Below, piece by piece: positions 20,773-32,062 of a DNA stretch of 64,000 nucleotides. Source of the DNA: Pictodentalium vernedei. Lineage: Eukaryota; Mollusca; Scaphopoda; Dentaliida; Dentaliidae. The notes beneath the pieces are model-generated. The model searched no databases. It was not told the origin of the DNA and saw only the letters and a program-made list of their open reading frames with translations. Position 1 is the first letter of the stretch; each line of letters opens with the position of its first letter. The translations under genes were made by a program, and so were the position numbers. The DNA is taken from NCBI GenBank assembly GCA_031216915.1, contig CM062297.1, forward strand, positions 180,134,350 through 180,198,349, written 5' to 3'.

Positions 20773-21019
20773 TTAATTGGTTGAGTGCTAGAAGCCGCTA
20801 TCAGGGCTTTAAAAGAAATGAAGGTGCCAGAGCAAAAGACAACATTTTCCTTACTCATGTTTCATACTCAGCCAAACACAAATAATATTTTGCTAATACA
20901 AATTTGTTTTATCACAAATTATTGGAGAGTGCCCACAGGCACTCTCCAATAATTTGTGATAAAAAAATTTTGAATAACCAATTCAGACCACCAAAAATAA
21001 TCTAGCCCTCAACAGTTAA
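20773..21019. mobile_element. TTAA-flanked MITE family T2 (copy 1)
   Basis: TTAA bounds TTGGTTGAGTGCT on the left and CCCTCAACAG on the right. The central hairpin is TTATTGGAGAGTGCC and its complement around an ACAGG loop. It matches the family best seen at 58563-58812, here diverged. Confidence 0.65.
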
Positions 21020-21429
21020 ACTTGAATTGAGTTGCATGTCTGTTTACATTGTTGCTTGACACTGTTTTGTGTTGAAGCATTTCATTCACTTCATAAAATC
21101 ACTCAGATGAATAATAACCAATCAGATGCATTTTTACATGATGTTCTTATGCATAGGCTAGATTCCTTGCATGGTGTACCTAGTACATTTCTCATTGTTA
21201 TTCATCAGTTAAATTTGATCCCGTTGTTCTTTCTGTACTTATAATTTGATTGGCTGAGAGCCCATCGGTTCTGTGCTCTAATCTCAGATAAATTCACTCT
21301 TACTGTGCTCGAATTGCCGGAAGTGGGGCAATTAGAACATGTCTGTATCCATGCTACACATGCACAACAGTGCCAAACCATTCAGATCACTGATTGAACA
21401 CACCCCGGCATTGTTTTCAATGACAATGG

Positions 21430-21559
21430 TTGTCAGATAAATATTGATCACCCACCTTCTTGATTCCGTTCCACGTGTTCTGTCCTCATAATGCTTGTCG
21501 GATAAATATTGATCACCCACCTTCCTGATTCCATTCCACGTGTTCTGTCCTCATAATTT
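21430..21559 (+). repeat. 65-bp tandem duplication
   Basis: TTGTCAGATAAATATTGATCACCCACC and TTGTCGGATAAATATTGATCACCCACC start at 21430 and 21495. Each runs through CACGTGTTCTGTCCTCATAAT and they are nearly identical, so this is a recent tandem duplication. Confidence 0.85.
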
Positions 21560-22142
21560 TAGAGATTGGAATGTTCCTTCCAAATATTTGTTACTTTCCA
21601 GACAAATATTTTGTCTCATGATTTGTATAATGTCACAAACACAACAGTAAACACTTTGAGCTGGTTTTTGAAGTAAAACTTTGCAGTGAAGTGTAGGTCG
21701 ATAACCATAACTTAAAATGCAGTATTTTAGATAGCGGTATAGGCCAGGTTTATGATGTATATCACGTGCAGAAACACAATTGGTGGAATATTAATTCAGT
21801 TTGACAAAAACTGCGGTTTTCTGATCAACAAATGGAACAGATTTTAAATTTGAAAATTACTTCTTGTTTCTTCTGTCACATAATTTCATCACACCTCAGA
21901 ATAAAACTAAATGATCTCCCTTCTCGCTTATGAAATCTTACTTCACCTGAGTCACAAATCGAACACACCATGTAAATTTGATCATGGCAAATAGACAGAG
22001 ATCATAAATGACATTTTGTTTATCTTCAAATAAAATGGGTTTGGAGAATTTTTTTCTCTTCTAATGATGACAGGAATTATATATAATGGAGATAAATGTC
22101 TTTTGCTTTTTTAGACATTTGGGAATTTGACTATGGGGCTCA
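21560..22142. other. Non-coding DNA, nothing recognised
   Basis: No ORF with family resemblance and no repeat shared with the rest of the window was noticed. Confidence 0.3.
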
Positions 22143-22381
22143 TTAACCCTTTACCCAACGCAGACGATATCAAAATTTATTATTTTAAATAGCTTTTTTT
22201 CACCTTTTTCAAAAACTTTCAATAAAACCATATCATGTGACCCCTCGTTGGAACGAGCTCATTCCAACGAGGGGTCACATACATGGTTTTGTTGAAATTT
22301 TTGAAAAAATAATATTTTTTCAAATGCTGAATTTGCCTATTACGCGGGCGGATGCGGGCGATTCATTGGGTAAAGGGTTAA
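22143..22381. mobile_element. piggyBac-like MITE, subfamily B (copy B2)
   Basis: TTAA sites flank CCCTTTACCCAACG and CATTGGGTAAAGGG. The central hairpin contains CCCCTCGTTGGAACGAGCTC and its complement, and the AATTTGCCTATTACGCGGGC subterminal block is typical of subfamily B. Confidence 0.82.
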
Positions 22382-22637
22382 CAAATGGTTTTCCTAGTCA
22401 AATTTCCAAATGTCTAACGAAACAAGACACGTTTATCTCCTAAATGTCTGTACTGTATCGAGTAACGTTGAATACACACATATGTAATGCTAAATTTACT
22501 TTTTCAGCTTTGACTCTTCCTTGTGAGTATTTGTGACAAGTTCAACTTTTGTCAAAAATTATTGTGCTGCAGTATAAGCAAATCAGGTTTATTCCGGATA
22601 TTATTTCCCCTGTGTTTTTAGTTCTATTTTCAGATGT

Positions 22638-22864
22638 TTAACCCTTTATCAAATGTAATGGTCAGATCTGACCAGCACAACTCACAAAAATGACCATTCA
22701 AGTTTTATTATGTTGTTCAATATTTGCATTCAAAACATATCATATGACTCCTCATTGGATGAACTTATCAAGCTCATTCCAATAAGGGGGTCATAAGCTA
22801 TATTTTTGAGCTAACAAAATGAAAATTCTCAGTTGTTCAAGAATTTGTGTTAGATAAAGGAGTA
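22638..22864. mobile_element. piggyBac-like MITE, subfamily A, decayed (copy A2)
   Basis: It starts TTAACCCTTTATC and has a weakened central hairpin (TCATATGACTCCTCATTGG against CCAATAAGGGGGTCATAAGC). The right end is decayed to TTAGATAAAGG and the second TTAA is lost. This is an old copy. Confidence 0.65.
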
Positions 22865-22869
22865 GTTTT

Positions 22870-23300
22870 GTTTTCGTTAACGTCTGTATGTGAGATTAAT
22901 TAAAAGCTTGCATTCTTTCATTTTCTGGAACCCAGTGGTACCTGATATTTTAGTCTCTTGTTATAGGCTTTTGATATATGTTTACTTTCATTCTGTTTAT
23001 TTTTAGTTCAAAATATTTTTTTTGGAATGCTTTTCTTTCCTTTAATCCATAAAGGCCTGGAGATTTTTGTATATTTTTGCTATACTTTGCCACTCTACAC
23101 CCTATGACATCACAGCTATTTTTAGGCAAGTCTTGGCTACCTCGACAACCAAGACTTGTCTAGAACCATATACCAAGGAATGTAATTTGCAACTTACCAG
23201 ATACTGCTTATTTGGTACCTGTTTTGTTGCAGTAAAAGGTGTTCAAAGTAGGAATTATGCCCTTAACTGGTGGAGTGTTAAATTATTTTTCAATGGTGAT
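22870..23300. other. Non-coding DNA, nothing recognised
   Basis: It contains a short inverted motif (CAAGTCTTGGCTACC / ACCAAGACTTG) near 23128-23160 but no gene or known repeat. Confidence 0.3.
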
Positions 23301-23306
23301 TTGTAA

Positions 23307-23713
23307 GGCCACACAAAGTAGATCTTCTGTTTCTCGGGCCATTATTTGTAAAATTGCATGCGGGCGAGCATTTTTTTATTTTATTTTTTATTTTGTGTAA
23401 TTATTTCTTTGCCATTAAAAGTTCATGTTCTTGGTTTATGTTTTAGGCCTCATAATCTATGGAATAGCATGGGTGGTGGTGTATTTCATCCCTTGAGAGC
23501 AAGAGGGCTTTGCAATGCTAAAGCATTGCAAAGCCTTCTTGCACTCAAGGGACAAATTTATCAATTTTTTTAACTTGGGTAAAATATCAGACGTAAACCA
23601 TTTAATTTTTATTTTTTTAAAGTTTACATTGGTTATAAAAAGAGAGCATGCGGCAGCCAAAAGGACCATGTGGGAGGGCCTGAGAAACAGATTTTTAATT
23701 TTTTTAGGCCTAA
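23307..23713. repeat. Dispersed foldback repeat family F1 (copy 2, inverted)
   Basis: In inverse complement this matches 240-575 and 56826-57175. It adds a central hairpin, GGCTTTGCAATGCTAAAGCATTGCAAAGCC (23508-23537), which is missing in copy 1 and present in copy 3 (56941-56973). Confidence 0.7.
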
Positions 23714-23799
23714 CAAGAGTGTTTTTTTTTCCAGGGTACCAGGCTGCAAGTAAAAGGAGCCCCAGTTTAATAAGACTTTGTTTATAAACAATTTTTTGT

Positions 23800-23955
23800 T
23801 ACAATTTATTGGAGAGTGCCTCTTGGCACTCACCAATAAATTGTAATAAAAACAATATTGTTTGAACATTTTTTGTTTCAACTGCTGAGCAAACGAGGTA
23901 ATGAATACAGTGTAAATCCACTGAAATGGCTTTCAGCACTTTTCAGTAGAGCCCT
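23800..23955. repeat. Hairpin-containing repeat related to 54058-54230
   Basis: The hairpin TTACAATTTATTGGAGAGTGCC and its complement lead into a stretch (CAGTGTAAATCCACTGAAATGGCTTTCAGCACTTTTCAGTAGA) that recurs at 54172-54212. The stem resembles the core of MITE family T2, so this may be a related subfamily. Confidence 0.5.
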
Positions 23956-23956
23956 G

Positions 23957-24172
23957 ATGGTTGCTGTGTTTATACTGTATGAGTGATGCAGGACAATTGG
24001 CAATAGGGGAAATAACTTGTACACTGAAAGTTGTGTATTCACTCTCCAGTGTAGAGAGTTTAGTTTATTAGTTATGTTGACGAGAATAAAAGAATGGGAA
24101 ATGTGATCGTTTGTCATCATCGTATTCTTGATATTTATCACCATCCATCACTCTACAGCACCTAATTCCCAC
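23957..24172. repeat. 215-bp dispersed repeat, possible LTR remnant
   Basis: It is closely similar to 30779-30992 over the whole length (GTTTATACTGTATGAGTGA, GAATGGGAAATGTGATCGTTTG, CTACAGCACCTAATTCCCA). This copy sits directly before the decayed gypsy-like coding relic, so it could be its LTR and the other a solo LTR. No matching copy was found at the 3' side, so this stays a hypothesis. Confidence 0.4.
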
Positions 24173-24987
24173 ATGGTGGAGAATCCAATCTGTCACAAAC
24201 AATGTTTTCAATTGGCATTTATTAGACACTTTGTGTTATTATTCAATTTATTATCACTAATTATGAATGACACAAATCCTTTCGTTCATCCGGACAACAA
24301 CCCATTTTTGAATGCCCCATCATCACCCCATTCACTGGCGGCTATGTAAGAAACTGATGTGAATCTTTCTAATATGCCAAACAAATTTACCTCCTATTTG
24401 TTGTTGTCAAATATTGACTAGATTACACCTAAGGCTCTTGCTGCTTTTCTCCTCCATCTTCATTAGGGTGTTTCAATTCTTTGCCGTAGTCAGCAAAAAT
24501 AACATCTCCATTTTTTTAGAACAATTCATTCAAGGGTACTGTGCTAAAACTAACAGCCCAGCCTTAATTGCTGAAGAGGCGACCTACAACAAGCTGCATT
24601 TATCACCACATCAGCAACTTGAGTTTCACACCATTGTATTGGAAAAGGGTACTTGACTAGGGAAGGAATGAGTCCATGATCTCAAAATTTATTGAGCTTT
24701 TTTGTTACTGCTTGCGGACAGTTAAATAGTTTACATGATGTTTTACATACTGCTATAATTGGGGAGGTGGGAGGGTACTTCACATATATGGACACTCCAG
24801 TCAATGCTGTTTCACTGAACAACACAGTTCAGTTACAACTTGATCAACTTTCTCATTGGCTTAGTCAGTTGGAACATCAGAGTCGACAAGATGTCTCTTT
24901 GCATCACTTTGCTTTAAGCATCCAGTTGTTAATAGTTTGTTGTCATGCAATGCTACTACTGGATCAACTCAACAGAAAAAAATCTTA

Positions 24988-25545
24988 ATCCCAGTGTGCC
25001 ACGATATCTTCCCCCCCCCCCCCCTGGATATCTCCCCCCGGGGAGAAGATAACCTAGGTTATCTTCTCCCCCCACCCTGGATATCTCTCCCCCCCCCCCC
25101 CACTGTTTTTAATTTGTTCTATATTTTTTGACATGGGTGGGGGGGGGGAAGATAACCAGGCCTGGATATCTCCCCCCCCCCCCCCCCCCCCAGCCCATGT
25201 CAAACTCCCAACAGACATTCATAGAACCTTTTGCAGCCATTGTTTGGACTTTGTTATGGTTGGCCCCCATGGTGTAAAAATCCTATTGATATTTGTGAAA
25301 TACTTGCTTCTGAGATTGCCTATTTTCTATTCACTGGTCATGTATATATTAAAGAGTTGAACCACTTTTTTGTGTTAAATTCAATGAAAATTCCATAAAT
25401 AAATGTTCTTATCCTTATCTTTTTGTTCAGTTCTTTTCATATTTTATTTTTGATGTGTGTGTGTGTGTGTGTGTGTGGGGGGGGGGGGGGGAGATATCCA
25501 GGGTGGGGGAAGATAACCTAGGATCCCCCCCCCTGGGGGCGACTG
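24988..25545. repeat. C/G-run and hairpin cluster inside the gypsy relic
   Basis: TGGATATCTCCCCCC and GAAGATAACC motifs are repeated several times in both orientations, with long C and G runs and the perfect palindrome GAGAAGATAACCTAGGTTATCTTCTC (25042-25067). A (GT)n tract at 25453-25477 runs into a G run. It separates the unassigned region from the reverse transcriptase start. Confidence 0.7.
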
Positions 25546-25564
25546 AGGAAGTCCCTATTACAAG

Positions 25565-25846
25565 TCCCATAGTGTTAGTAGCAAAGCAAAATAAACCAAA
25601 GTTGCATCCAAATAAGATTACTTCAGAGCAAAGTCTTTCATATTACAGGTTTTGCTGTGATTTTAGACACTTAAACTCCCAAATACCATTCCTGATTTGG
25701 AGGACTTAACAGAGTTCTATTCAGAACGTATACCAAATTTGATCATATCATTCATTTAAGTTTTGTTTCTTCCAGATGTCGATATCTGAAGAATTTTCAA
25801 GATTCACAGCTTTCAATACCTGCTATGGGACCTATAAATTTTTAAG
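25565..25846 (+). pseudogene. gypsy-like reverse transcriptase, N-terminal fragments
   Basis: The conserved start SPIVLVAKQNK and YRFCCDFRHLN (25565-25690) matches the family block before the first catalytic Asp. After a frame break, FTAFNTCYGTYKF (25795-25840) matches the block that precedes the usual MPFGL motif. The first catalytic Asp region is missing and the frame is closed by a stop at about 25707. It is dead. Confidence 0.75.
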
Positions 25847-25849
25847 CAG

Positions 25850-26440
25850 AGGTGGACTGGCCATATGGTCCACCGGGAAAATTCCTGGTGCCCCCCCCCC
25901 CCCCCCCCCCCCCATTTGGGTTTCCCATGAAATCCCCAAACTGATGCAGCCCATCACCTGCTGGTACATGAAATTTTGTGAAAATGATCAAAAGGCAAAA
26001 TGGATCTGACTGCATAGACTGCCAGTATATTGTAATGCTCTCTATGTGAACTGCCAGTGGCAGTCCACATAGAGGACATTTCGATATATCAGCAGTTCAG
26101 TCTGCCATCAATCGCTCACATGAAAGGAAACAGCGTTCCTTCAATTTCAAAAAAATTTATCCGATTTGGCTGAACTATGGTCTTCCTGATGGGTCCAGCC
26201 ACCCCTAGTAGAACTATTTTTTGTTGAATGATCAATGAAGATGATACCAAAATGCCATCAGAATGTCCTCTATGTGGACTGCCATTGATCACTCAGATAC
26301 AAGGAAGCATCGTTCATTCAGTTTGCAAAATCAAAATTTTCTATGGGTCTGCAGATACTCCCCACTACCCCCCCCCCCCCACCCCCACAGTGCATTCCCC
26401 ATTAACTTTTCATGACCCAGTCGCCCCCTGTTTTTAAGGC
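25850..26440. other. Probable insertion within the gypsy relic
   Basis: About 600 bases separate two reverse transcriptase blocks that should be roughly 100 bases apart. It starts AGAGGTGGACTGGCCATATGG and contains a poly-C run (25892-25912), a palindrome (CTCTATGTGAACTGCCAGTGGCAGTCCACATAGAG, 26038-26073), a partial repeat of the second arm at 26262-26290, and another C-run at 26368. No ORF is recognised. Confidence 0.45.
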
Positions 26441-26449
26441 TCCCTATGC

Positions 26450-26948
26450 TCATGCATAAATATTTGAAAGGTTTAACCTTCACATCTGTACTTTGCTATC
26501 TGGATGATGATATTTGTGTCATGTCCGAAACTTTTGAACAACATTTACTTGATTTAGATGAAGTCCTTACTAGATAAGATAGAGCTTGTTTGAAGTTAGA
26601 ACCAAACAAAAAATTCTTGGGCCAGGAAATTTCTAGGGATGGCATACGCCCACCCAGTGACAAGAGTTGGCATTTTAATGAATTATCTGTATCTACCAAT
26701 AGAAAACAGCTGCAGCACCTATTAGGCATTGTCAGCTAATTCATTCCTCACTTTAGTGCTTCAGCAGGGCCATTATTCTTTTTGCTAAAGAAGAATGTGC
26801 CTTTCCGATGGACAAGCATTTGTGATGAATCTTTGCGAAAACTTAAACATGACTTTGCTACTTCAAATGTATTGGCCTTCCCATGTTTTGATCTTGAATT
26901 TTGTATTGTGGTAGATACTAGTAGCCATGGCATTGGATGTATGCTATA
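26450..26948 (+). pseudogene. gypsy-like reverse transcriptase catalytic part and RNase H remnant
   Basis: KGLTFTSVLCYLDDDIC gives the YLDD catalytic motif. An internal stop follows VLTR (about 26575). Then come LGQEISRDGI, RKQLQHLLGIVS, FIPHFSASAGPLFFLLKKN and PFRW, the typical connection region, and the RNase H block VVDTSSHGIGCML ending at about 26946. Several stops are in frame. This is an inactive relic. Confidence 0.82.
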
Positions 26949-27107
26949 ACAGATATATGTATTACCACGAGAAGTACAGGGTAAGGGACCATATAGATCA
27001 GTCTCCCAGACCAAAAATGGTGAATTTGGTTTAGGGTATGCAGTAATTGCATTCAAAGAATGTACTATTGTTAATTTACGTGCCTGACACTCGTGACACG
27101 ATTTCAC
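26949..27107 (-). pseudogene. Inverted integrase fragment of the gypsy relic
   Basis: On the minus strand this reads VKSCHECQARK, the C-x2-C half of the integrase zinc motif. A spacer is followed by VWETDLYGPLP and GNTYI, the block with the first catalytic Asp. Flanking pol remnants are on the plus strand, so about 160 bases were inverted after insertion. The longer minus-strand ORF that extends to 26748 is only the antisense of RNase H beyond this fragment. Confidence 0.65.
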
Positions 27108-27710
27108 ATATTGCGGTACACATATTGCTAAGAAATTGCGTCATTATTACACTGGGCCATATGTTGTTGAATTAGTAGTGAGTGATCATACTGTGACATT
27201 GATAGATCCTGCAGGTCAAAAACAATTTTCTCACCCTGTGCACATTGACAAGGCAGACTAAAAAATGCTCATGTTCATCAGCTGACACCGACTAACTTTT
27301 TCAAGTTAATTACTAGCCTTCCGAAGCTTACCACATGGGCAGCACAACACAAACTAATGTTGTTGCTGCTTGGGATCAAACAAATTCACCTGTTGAAAAG
27401 CAAAGTGGTGAGACAGTGTGCAAGTCGATAGTAGAGGTCATGCCGGCTGTGCGACCTCACCGCCATGCAAACAAACCCCTACTTACAGGGATTCAGATAA
27501 TATTGATCCAGATACTCTTAATGTATCTGATTGTGAGAAACACAAAAGAGTAAAATGATGTTTAGCCCAGTGGCATACTGCTGATGGTATGCAGTATCTT
27601 GCACATTTTTGTGGTGAGCCTGCTCTGAATGTAGTCTGGGTTTCTGCATCTTCTTTAAATGATAACGTCAAGAGTTACATAGTTCACAAGCCACCACTGT
27701 TGGTCTAACT
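27108..27710 (+). pseudogene. gypsy-like integrase C-terminus and chromodomain-like tail
   Basis: KKLRHYYTGPYVVEL and VTLIDPAGQKQFSHPVHIDK (27131-27257) fit the C-terminal region of gypsy integrases. Further on, ADGMQYLAHFCGEPALNVVW and VSASSLNDNV (27577-27670) resemble a chromodomain-type tail. Frames differ and stops intervene. No 3' LTR was recognised after it. Confidence 0.6.
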
Positions 27711-28080
27711 GAGACAATTTTTGTGATATTCCATTGAGTTTTAATTTTCATTTTGCATGACTAGCTGTACTGTGTATTGATTGTTTTCTGCATGTTTTTT
27801 TGTACTTAAAGATTTCACATAATCTAAATCATTTATTTTGTATCACCATTTTTGGGTGCCTCATTTGGTAATGCCTGATATTACATAACCTAACATTGCA
27901 TCTGGTATCAAATATAGCACATTCCTTATTTTGATATTGAAATTGAATAATTGTGCTTGTATGACAGTCAGTATTTTTCTAGATTGGAATACTATCAGGG
28001 ACCTACCTGAGCATTAAAAATAAGAGCCAGACTTGGAGCCGACTTTTGAAATGCAGAAGCCAGATTTACTTCTTAACCAT
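27711..28080. other. Non-coding DNA, nothing recognised
   Basis: AT-rich sequence without shared repeats or ORFs that I can place. It could contain the remnant of the gypsy 3' untranslated region. Confidence 0.3.
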
Positions 28081-28083
28081 AGA

Positions 28084-28935
28084 GTGCTAAATTATTATTG
28101 ATTGTTGAAATTTGTTCATGTGTTTTGCCTTGTTACAGTTTATGGGAGAGTGCCTATAGGCACTCTCCCATAGATTGAAACAAGGCAAATCCACACAGAT
28201 GAAATAATTTCACTTCAAAGTTTATAAGTTATTCTGTTTGTTGACAGGGGACATGGTCTCACATTCCCTGCATGAAATTTATATTCAACCGAGGCGTTAG
28301 CCGAGGTTGAATATATGTTTCATGCAGGGAACATGAGACCATATCCCCTGTCAACAAACAGAATAATATATATGTCCCGTTCTTACACAAATCACTTCAT
28401 TCAAATCATTTTAAAATTTGTTGTTGTACAACAGATATTAGAAAGCAGATGTTGTTTTGTGGTTTCCCTTTATTCAATGTTTACATATGCCATCAACGGG
28501 GTGAGATGCTCTCGATTCATTTCAGTTTATGTTACAGTAAATTAGTGAAAAGAGACCTTATAATCTAATTGGTTTTATAAATAATTACCCATGTTTACAT
28601 CTTTTTGTACGTAATAACGGTACTTTTGTGTGCATTTTACTTCAGTTAAATGTATTTTTCTCAGTTGATTTCAAGTGAAAAAATACATTGCGATGAGCCG
28701 TTGCTCATGGCAATGGGACGCTTTCCTTGACAGTGGACATAAGAACTGCTGACAGTAGACATATGCACGTGCCCGGCAACATAAAATAAAATCAACGGAG
28801 CATTGACCAATCACTGCAAGGTATTGCAGTTGGTATCGGGACATAATATGAAGTACATGTATATGTACAGAACATGAAGCCTTCAAGTTCTGCACCTTCG
28901 TACCAAATATGGTCATCAACCACCCTACCAGTTAA
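28084..28935. mobile_element. TTAA-flanked MITE family T2 (copy 2) with an internal insertion
   Basis: The left part (GAGTGCTAAATT, hairpin TTATGGGAGAGTGCC around CTATAGG, AAACAAGGCAAATCC) and right part (AGAACATGAAGCCTT... CCCTACCAGTTAA, 28866-28935) match 33793-34043. About 600 bases between them (roughly 28215-28850) do not belong to the family and represent another element with its own large hairpin. Confidence 0.6.
28230..28366. repeat. Long near-perfect hairpin
   Basis: TATTCTGTTTGTTGACAGGG and its complement form the base. CATGGTCTCA, TTCCCTGCATGAAA and TATATTCAACC continue the stem to a small loop (GAGGCGTTAGCCGAGG). Each arm is about 65 bases. It lies inside the element inserted into MITE family T2. 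Function unknown. Confidence 0.8.
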
Positions 28936-30064
28936 CTGTAGTTATATTACTTTTTGATAATAATCTTCTTTTTGGAAGCTTTCGGCTGTGTAGGACATAC
29001 ATATGTACATTTAATTACATCTTTTTGTTTGGCATAATTAAAGTTGTTTCTCAAATAATTGAAAAATAAGTTTATTATACCACAATAACCATTCATTTCA
29101 CAATAGTTCCAAGACACCCAAGCCTTTAAATTCATTTATTTTGGGAACACTGTTTTGCTCTAATTTGGGCATATTAAAACCAGAAATAACTGTCTTATCC
29201 TAATATGTTTTATTGCCATGCCTTTCTTTGTGTTTCTATGGTCATATTATGATGTAAGTTTTTCTGAAATGTAGAAGAGGCACAGAGAATTTATATATTT
29301 TTCTTGATGCCTTCACACCATCTCTAATTTGGGGACACCTGTAAACGGTGTGAAATTGGGGTAATCTAAAGGCCTGAAGTCAAGTCTTGTCTCCCAAAGT
29401 AACCAATGGAGGAGCTGGGATCTTATGGTTACAAGTCAACTTGGAAACCCGTATTTAAAATTCAGGAGCCTAATCAGAATTTTAGTAGTCAAATTCACAC
29501 TGGCTACTCACTCAGTCGGTCCTTGTATACTATATTCCTTACTTGCAATGTCAGTTCCATTGTTCAGTTGCTGAGATGATTGTCTGTCTGACCAGGGGCG
29601 TGGCGATGGGGGGGGAGGGGGGTCAAGAACCCAATCCTGGCCAAAATTTTCTATAGTTGGAAATTCGGAGGGCAAGTCATGAGTAGTTGGAAACTCCATC
29701 TATCTGAGGTTTAGAGCTTCTTTGGTGACGCTGATGTCTTCTTTATTTCCCAAAATTCAAACACGATTTCAAATTGGCAAAAATTCTGTCACTATTTACA
29801 ACTGCTGTGTATGCAGTATCGAGCTTCATAAGTATGGATGATGTCAGTCGGTATTAGATTTTTATAGTACATTTACTTATCATATATAAAAAAAGAATCC
29901 TTGAATGCACTTCAAGAAAATCACATCATGATTTAGCTTGAGCATTTGTTTAGCACATATTCAATTCCCAGAATAATACCAATACCTGATAATTCTATCA
30001 TAAATGTGTTGGCATTTCAGTTACTAGAATAAATTTTATATACCCTTTCATGGCTTTATTTTAA
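28936..30064. other. Non-coding DNA with a purine/pyrimidine-biased block
   Basis: No gene was recognised. A G-rich run (29608-29623) and an ATAGTTGGAAATTCGGAGG block near 29653 relate to the hairpin at 30074-30160. The sequence otherwise shows no repeat from this window. Confidence 0.3.
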
Positions 30065-30073
30065 AAAGTTTTC

Positions 30074-30160
30074 TCGGTAGTGAATTTCCAACTAGGGGGA
30101 GGGACTGGGAGGGGGTTTCCCCCTCCCAATCCCTCCCTCTAGTTGGAAATTCACTACTCC
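30074..30160. repeat. G-rich/C-rich hairpin
   Basis: TCGGTAGTGAATTTCCAACT...GGGAGGGACTGGGAGGGGG is mirrored by its complement, giving arms of about 40 bases. A poly-C run follows (30161-30176). AGTTGGAAACTCC near 29682 is a partial relative. Confidence 0.75.
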
Positions 30161-30778
30161 CCCCCCCCCCCCCCCACACCCCCAAAACGGAGACCTCTTG
30201 CCTCGTCTCTGTGTCTGGCACATATGTATTCGTGGAAATAATAAGGTAATCCACATGTACTGTACATGTGTACATTTTGTATAGAAGTTTCAGTCATTTC
30301 ATGCTTTCATACTGTGTGCATCTGTGCCATCAAAATGGCAGTGCATATGCATGCATATGATTGGGGGCTTGATGATTTCCTTAATCATTTATACTTGAAT
30401 ATAGAGACTGCTGCAGTTTAGCAGAGTTTCTTTTACAACAACTAAATGGGTATTTCTGTTTTTAATTTTTAATGGTTAGAGTGTATTTGAATTAACAGTA
30501 CATGTATGTTTCATATTTCCATAGCTGTTATATGGAATGCATGATAGTGAAAGTTTTGTCCAGAGGGCCCATGGACAAATTGTGCATTTGTGTGTGTGCA
30601 TCTTGTTTATGGCAGTTTATGCTTGTGGAAAAATATGGTGACTGAATTACTATAGACTGAACATTGTCAACCTTTTTGTTGTATTTTTGAGGTAATAGTG
30701 TTCTCCTTTATTGCAGCCATTTTCTCATGCCGCTCGTGGTAAAAATGGGTTCCAATTTTAAATTTTCAGGAGTGGGGG
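30161..30778. other. Non-coding DNA
   Basis: Short repeats of CATATGCATGCATATGA type occur at 30345-30362. No gene or shared repeat was recognised. Confidence 0.3.
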
Positions 30779-30992
30779 TATGTTGTGTTTATGCTGTATG
30801 AGTGACATGGACAATGCACAACAGGGGAGATAACTTGTATGCTGAAAGTTGTGTGTTGACTCTCCAGTGCAGATATTTTAGTTTTATTGACAAAAATTAA
30901 AGAATGGGAAATGTGATCGTTTGGCGTCATCATATTCTTGATATTTATCACCATCCATCTCTCTACAGCACCTAATTCCCAAATAACTTTGG
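30779..30992. repeat. 215-bp dispersed repeat (second copy)
   Basis: It matches 23957-24172 end to end in the same orientation. No retroelement coding sequence is next to it. If the family is an LTR, this would be a solo LTR. Confidence 0.5.
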
Positions 30993-31480
30993 TACACAGT
31001 GTGGGGGTTTTATAACTCATTGCCTGCAACTGGCAGATATGTCCAAGACAAGACAACTTGTGCTTTTAATATAAGTATAACTTGGACCTAAATTTTCCTT
31101 ATAATTGAACTGACCTGCTGACTTGTGATTCCTTGAGCAAATCTTTGATGAATTATTCTAGTTTTGAAAATCACAGAAGGCAATTTTTCTGCAGTATAGT
31201 TCAGCTGTTATTTCATCATAATACTAAAGCCATTTACCACAGGTCTGTCAAATTTTGAAACTACTCTTTGGGTGCAGGTAACATTTAAATGCCTGTATCT
31301 AACTTTAACAAACTTCATGATTTCAGAACAAACAACCTATTAATTGAAAACAGAATATGTTTGCACTTTTGGAATTCACTTAAAAAAAACAAATGAGGGG
31401 TCCTAAGCGGAGTTTGAATAGTACTAGCTGGTTTTGGCTATTACATTGGGTAAAGAATTGATATAGGTGAGATTTACACT

Positions 31481-32062
31481 AGGGCTGCACGATATTCAAA
31501 ACTGAATACTGGTATCGCTATTCAAAAAAATACCGCAGTATACAGGTATATCGAAAACTGTTCAGATATGTGAACACAAGTACCACAATCGAGACTTGAG
31601 GCATCACAGTCGGAACAAATTAGCGTGCCTTGATGACGCGGTTCGAAAAACCTTTACCCAATGCAGACGATATCAAACTTTATCATTTTCAAAATTAGTT
31701 TAGCAGATTTTCCCCAAAGATTTCAACAAAACTATATCATGTGACCCCTCAATGGAACGACCTCAATAAGCTTGTTCCATTGAGGGGGTCACATGATATA
31801 GTTTTGTTGAAATTTTTTAAATTTATTTTTTCAACTGCTGAATTTGTATATTACGCGGGCACAAGCAGACGATTCCTTGGATAAAGGGATAATATTATTC
31901 ACTTGGGGCTACAGTTAAAAAACTCAAAACATCTTGAAAATTAAATTGTGGGTAAATAAATAATGACGATAAACCAATATTTTTGTAATTACACCAGTAT
32001 TCAATCGATATTGGTCTGAATACCGGTATATATCGGGTTATCAATATACCGTGCAGCCCAAA
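31481..32062. mobile_element. hAT-like non-autonomous element with 8-bp target duplication
   Basis: The ends AGGGCTGCACGATAT and ATACCGTGCAGCCC are inverted repeats. TTTACACT occurs on both sides (31473-31480 and 32063-32070). Subterminal sequence is rich in ATACCGGTAT-like motifs. It contains a complete piggyBac-like MITE (31648-31892), so it is older than that copy. No transposase is present. Confidence 0.7.
31648..31892. mobile_element. piggyBac-like MITE, subfamily B (copy B3)
   Basis: CCTTTACCCAATGCAGACGATATC at the left and TTACGCGGGC...GGATAAAGGG at the right frame a hairpin with TATATCATGTGACCCCTCAA. The flanking TTAA sites are mutated. Confidence 0.75.

Larger units (their letters stand above)
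24173..27710 (+). mobile_element. Decayed Ty3/gypsy-like retroelement, interrupted and rearranged
   Basis: Broken pol remnants lie in order on the + strand: the start of reverse transcriptase, the catalytic YLDD part, RNase H, the integrase C-terminal part and a chromodomain-like tail. Stops and frameshifts occur throughout, and two C-rich insertions separate the parts. A short segment is inverted (26949-27107). The two unplaced ORFs at 24414-24656 and 24692-24988 may come from the region before reverse transcriptase but I cannot assign them. No function is expected. Confidence 0.7.
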
